From positions 1-33,105 of the forward strand of contig CALVAL010000016.1 in the NCBI GenBank assembly GCA_944325535.1: a stretch of DNA of 33,105 bases. The letters run 5' to 3'. The translations under genes were made by a program, and so were the position numbers. Every line of letters starts with the position of its first letter. Positions within the stretch are counted from its first letter, which is position 1. The notes beneath the pieces were generated by a model. That model searched no databases, was not told the DNA's origin, and saw only the letters and a list, made by a program, of their open reading frames with translations. This DNA is from Candidatus Gastranaerophilales bacterium (lineage in GTDB: Bacteria; Cyanobacteriota; Vampirovibrionia; Gastranaerophilales; Gastranaerophilaceae). Below, in pieces: positions 31,249 through 33,105 of the stretch.

Positions 31249-32127
31249 ATGAAGAAAATTATTATTTGCGGACTAGGTGCTGTTGGTACAACTATTGGAG
31301 CTAGGATTAATTCTAAGTGTGAATTAAGAATTCTTGCTGATGAAGTTCGTATAAATAAATACAAAAATAATCCGCCAAGATTTAATAATATTGAACAAAA
31401 TTTTAAATACATTTACCCAAATGATAGTTTTGAAGCTGATTTAATTATTATTTCTACAAAATATCAAGGACTAAATAAAGCGATTGAATTTATTAAAAAT
31501 TTTGTGGGTAAAAAGACTATAATTATTTCACTTTTGAATGGAATAAGCTCAGAAAATATCATCAAAAAAAATTATCCGAATGCAAAAGTTTTGAAATCCT
31601 ACCTAATTTGTCATAGTGCAATGAGAGAGGGAAATTCAACTATACAAGATGGCAAGCTTGAATTATTTATTGAAAATGATAAGAATTTAGCTGATATTTT
31701 AGATGAAATTGGATTAAAATATACAATTCCTCAAGATATCGATTATTCAATGTGGCTAAAATTTACGCTTAATCTTTTTTCTAACCAAGTATCAGCGATA
31801 TTAAAGCTAAAATTTGGTGAGATGAAAAATAATTTAGAATTCATTAAATTTGCTAAAAAAATAATCGCAGAAACTAAATCTATTGCTGAAAAAATTGGGA
31901 TTAAGAATTTAGAAAATTTAGAAAAAGATGCGCTAGTATTTCTTTCCCAAATGTCAGATGATGGTAAAACATCTATGTATCAAGATGTCTTAGCAAAACG
32001 AGAGACCGAAGTAGAAGCTTTTGCCGGTGAAATTGTAAGACTTGGAAAAGAATTAGGAGTCGAGACTCCATATAATCAAGTGATGTATGATTTAATTAAA
32101 ATTATAGATTTTGAGGTAAAAAAATGA
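31249..32127 (+). CDS. panE: 2-dehydropantoate 2-reductase (ketopantoate reductase) family
   Basis: 292 residues, typical length. NADPH-binding GLGAVG (8-13), the catalytic lysine K171 and N175/N179 in MWLKFTLNLFSNQ, and the C-terminal TSMYQDVLAKRETEVEAFAGE block are the PanE signature. It reduces ketopantoate to pantoate for coenzyme A synthesis. Some members of the family act on other 2-oxoacids. It is directly followed, with a four-base overlap, by a CMP-sugar synthetase gene. Leaderless initiation is likely. Confidence 0.88.
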   Translation: MKKIIICGLGAVGTTIGARINSKCELRILADEVRINKYKNNPPRFNNIEQNFKYIYPNDSFEADLIIISTKYQGLNKAIEFIKNFVGKKTIIISLLNGISSENIIKKNYPNAKVLKSYLICHSAMREGNSTIQDGKLELFIENDKNLADILDEIGLKYTIPQDIDYSMWLKFTLNLFSNQVSAILKLKFGEMKNNLEFIKFAKKIIAETKSIAEKIGIKNLENLEKDALVFLSQMSDDGKTSMYQDVLAKRETEVEAFAGEIVRLGKELGVETPYNQVMYDLIKIIDFEVKK

Positions 32128-32813
32128 ACATAGCTTTTATTCCTGTGCGTGGAGGCAGCAAATCTATTCCTATGAAAAATATAAAAGAGCTTAATGGAAA
32201 GCCTCTTGTATATTGGACTGCAAAAGCTGCTAATGCTGCTAAATGTATTGATAAAGTAGTTATTGCAACTGACTCTAAGGAAATAAAGGAAGTTGTTTCA
32301 ATTTTTAATTTAGATAAAATAGAAATTTATGATAGAAAGCCTCAAAATGCTTCAGATACAGCATCAACTGAGAGCGTTATGCTTGAATATATCGCCCAAT
32401 CAGATTTAGATAATAGGGATAATTTCTTTTTAATCCAAGCAACTTCACCAATGTTGAAATCAGAACATATCGATAATATGTATCAAAAATTTGTAGATTC
32501 TAATGCTGATTCTATTTTTTCAGGAGTAGTTGAAAAACAGTTTAAATGGAAATTTGTAGATGGGAAAAAATCTGTAATCGAGCCTGTAAATTATGATTAT
32601 CAAAACCGTCCAAGAAGGCAAGATTTTGAAGGCTTAGTTGCAGAGACCGGAGCTTGCTATATTAATTCAGTTGGGAATATAAAAAAAGATAAATGCCGCC
32701 TTTCAGGGAATATAACTTTTTATGAGCTTCCAAGCTATACTGCTTATGAAATAGATGAAGAATCTGATTGGATTATTGTTGAACAACTTATGAAAAATTA
32801 CCAAAAAGTTTAG
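32124..32813 (+). CDS. neuA: Acylneuraminate cytidylyltransferase (CMP-sialic acid synthetase family)
   Basis: 229 residues. IPVRGGSKSIPMKNIKELNGKPLVYW is the NeuA/PseF/KdsB nucleotide-binding start; IQATSPMLKSEHID and NRPRRQDFEGLVAETGACY follow in family order. It activates a nonulosonic acid (sialic, pseudaminic or legionaminic type) as the CMP form for surface glycans. Which sugar is unclear, since no synthase gene is visible. It overlaps panE by four bases (ATGA). Its last codon and stop lie within composite repeat copy 2. Confidence 0.88.
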   Translation: MNIAFIPVRGGSKSIPMKNIKELNGKPLVYWTAKAANAAKCIDKVVIATDSKEIKEVVSIFNLDKIEIYDRKPQNASDTASTESVMLEYIAQSDLDNRDNFFLIQATSPMLKSEHIDNMYQKFVDSNADSIFSGVVEKQFKWKFVDGKKSVIEPVNYDYQNRPRRQDFEGLVAETGACYINSVGNIKKDKCRLSGNITFYELPSYTAYEIDEESDWIIVEQLMKNYQKV

Positions 32814-32877
32814 AAGTTTATAAGTTGAGAAGAAGTTAATTAAAAAAACTCTATTCACCAGTCACTACTCACTAGTT
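32807..32877 (-). repeat. Composite dispersed repeat, copy 2 (inverted)
   Basis: The reverse complement starts AACTAGTGAGTAGTGACTGG, like copy 1 (19873-19950), followed by an AT spacer and CTTCTCAACTTATAAACT. It overlaps the final codons of the neuA-like gene, so the insertion supplied or replaced the gene's end. Confidence 0.72.
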
Positions 32878-32970
32878 TATATACTCTTGGTGAAAAAAAT
32901 TGCACCCTACTTACTAATATAAGTATTAATTATGAATAGGAGTATAGTTTATTTTTATGAAAAATATACT

Positions 32971-32990
32971 CTCTCCCCAATTGGGGAGAG
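32971..32990. repeat. 20-bp perfect palindrome CTCTCCCC/GGGGAGAG
   Basis: CTCTCCCCAATTGGGGAGAG is fully self-complementary and followed by TAGGAGAGGGG. It is GC-rich against an AT-rich background. Confidence 0.7.
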
Positions 32991-33041
32991 TAGGAGAGGG
33001 GAATAAATAAATATTATTTGAATTTTAAAAATTTTATTGTT

Positions 33042-33072
33042 CCCCATCCTAACCTTCCCCAACTGGGGAAGG
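33042..33072. repeat. CCCCATCCTAA repeat with CCTTCCCC hairpin
   Basis: CCCCATCCTAA is followed by CCTTCCCCAACTGGGGAAGG (33053-33072, 9-bp arms) and a T run. The layout equals 19958-19990. It could act as a terminator, but the repetition suggests a REP-type element. Bases 32878-32970 and 33073-33105 hold nothing else I can identify. Confidence 0.65.
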
Positions 33073-33105
33073 AGATTTTTTGTACCAATTTGAGTACAAT
33101 CAATT

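Overview
The window is AT-rich (about 30 % G+C by eye), densely coded and uses standard bacterial signals: AGGAGG-type ribosome sites, TTGACA/TATAAT promoters and hairpin-T terminators. The gene set points to a fermentative anaerobe. It has a ferredoxin-dependent 2-oxoacid oxidoreductase, the oxygen-sensitive class III ribonucleotide reductase with its radical activase, and a complex I type membrane subunit with no respiratory genes beside it. This composition, the DapL-like aminotransferase and several orphan proteins sharing an odd MQIN...NFKG-like N-terminus suggest a gut Melainabacterium (Gastranaerophilales, the non-photosynthetic sister group of Cyanobacteria). That assignment is inference; the window holds no rRNA.

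Layout. 1-1535: the end of a probable nuoM and all of nuoN. 1601-3592: a 663-residue orphan protein. 3659-7239: a tight plus-strand operon with overlapping genes: C_GCAxxG_C_C protein, fluoride channel crcB, a formyltransferase, an endonuclease IV homologue and ribD. 7359-7724: a small orphan ending in a two-way terminator. 7773-10053 (minus): udg, metW, metX. 10173-10601: an orphan with the shared N-terminus. 10646-13629 (minus): metY and an acyl-CoA synthetase. 13719-14210: nrdG. 14317-14526: a small HTH gene. 14646-16934: nrdD, with a 412-base leader region upstream. 17347-19452: gatB, a yraN-family gene and an XRE regulator. 19519-19854: a short HAD-like protein divergent from the regulator.

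19855-22730 is more accessory: a composite repeat, then three minus-strand proteins with the shared N-terminus (membrane-anchored AAA+ ATPase, glycine-zipper protein, 219-residue orphan), with tRNA-Gly(GCC) among them. 22771-27082 (minus) holds a DapL-like aminotransferase, two small orphans, a GT4 glycosyltransferase and an ABC sugar permease. A 51-residue AbrB-like gene lies on the plus strand at 25007-25162. 27263-31161 (plus) has a small orphan and then the four-subunit 2-oxoacid:ferredoxin oxidoreductase. That operon is interrupted by an S23-type four-helix-bundle gene in repeat ends, and by a second, gene-less copy of the same repeat. 31249-32813 holds panE and a neuA-like cytidylyltransferase. 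The window ends in repeats.

Functional links. metX makes an O-acyl-homoserine and metY sulfhydrylates it to homocysteine; metW sits with metX. nrdG activates nrdD. The korABCD-type enzyme makes or uses reduced ferredoxin, which a complex I related pump could use. The two items most worth following are the recurring N-terminal motif on otherwise unrelated proteins, and the S23 element with its empty copy inside the oxidoreductase operon.
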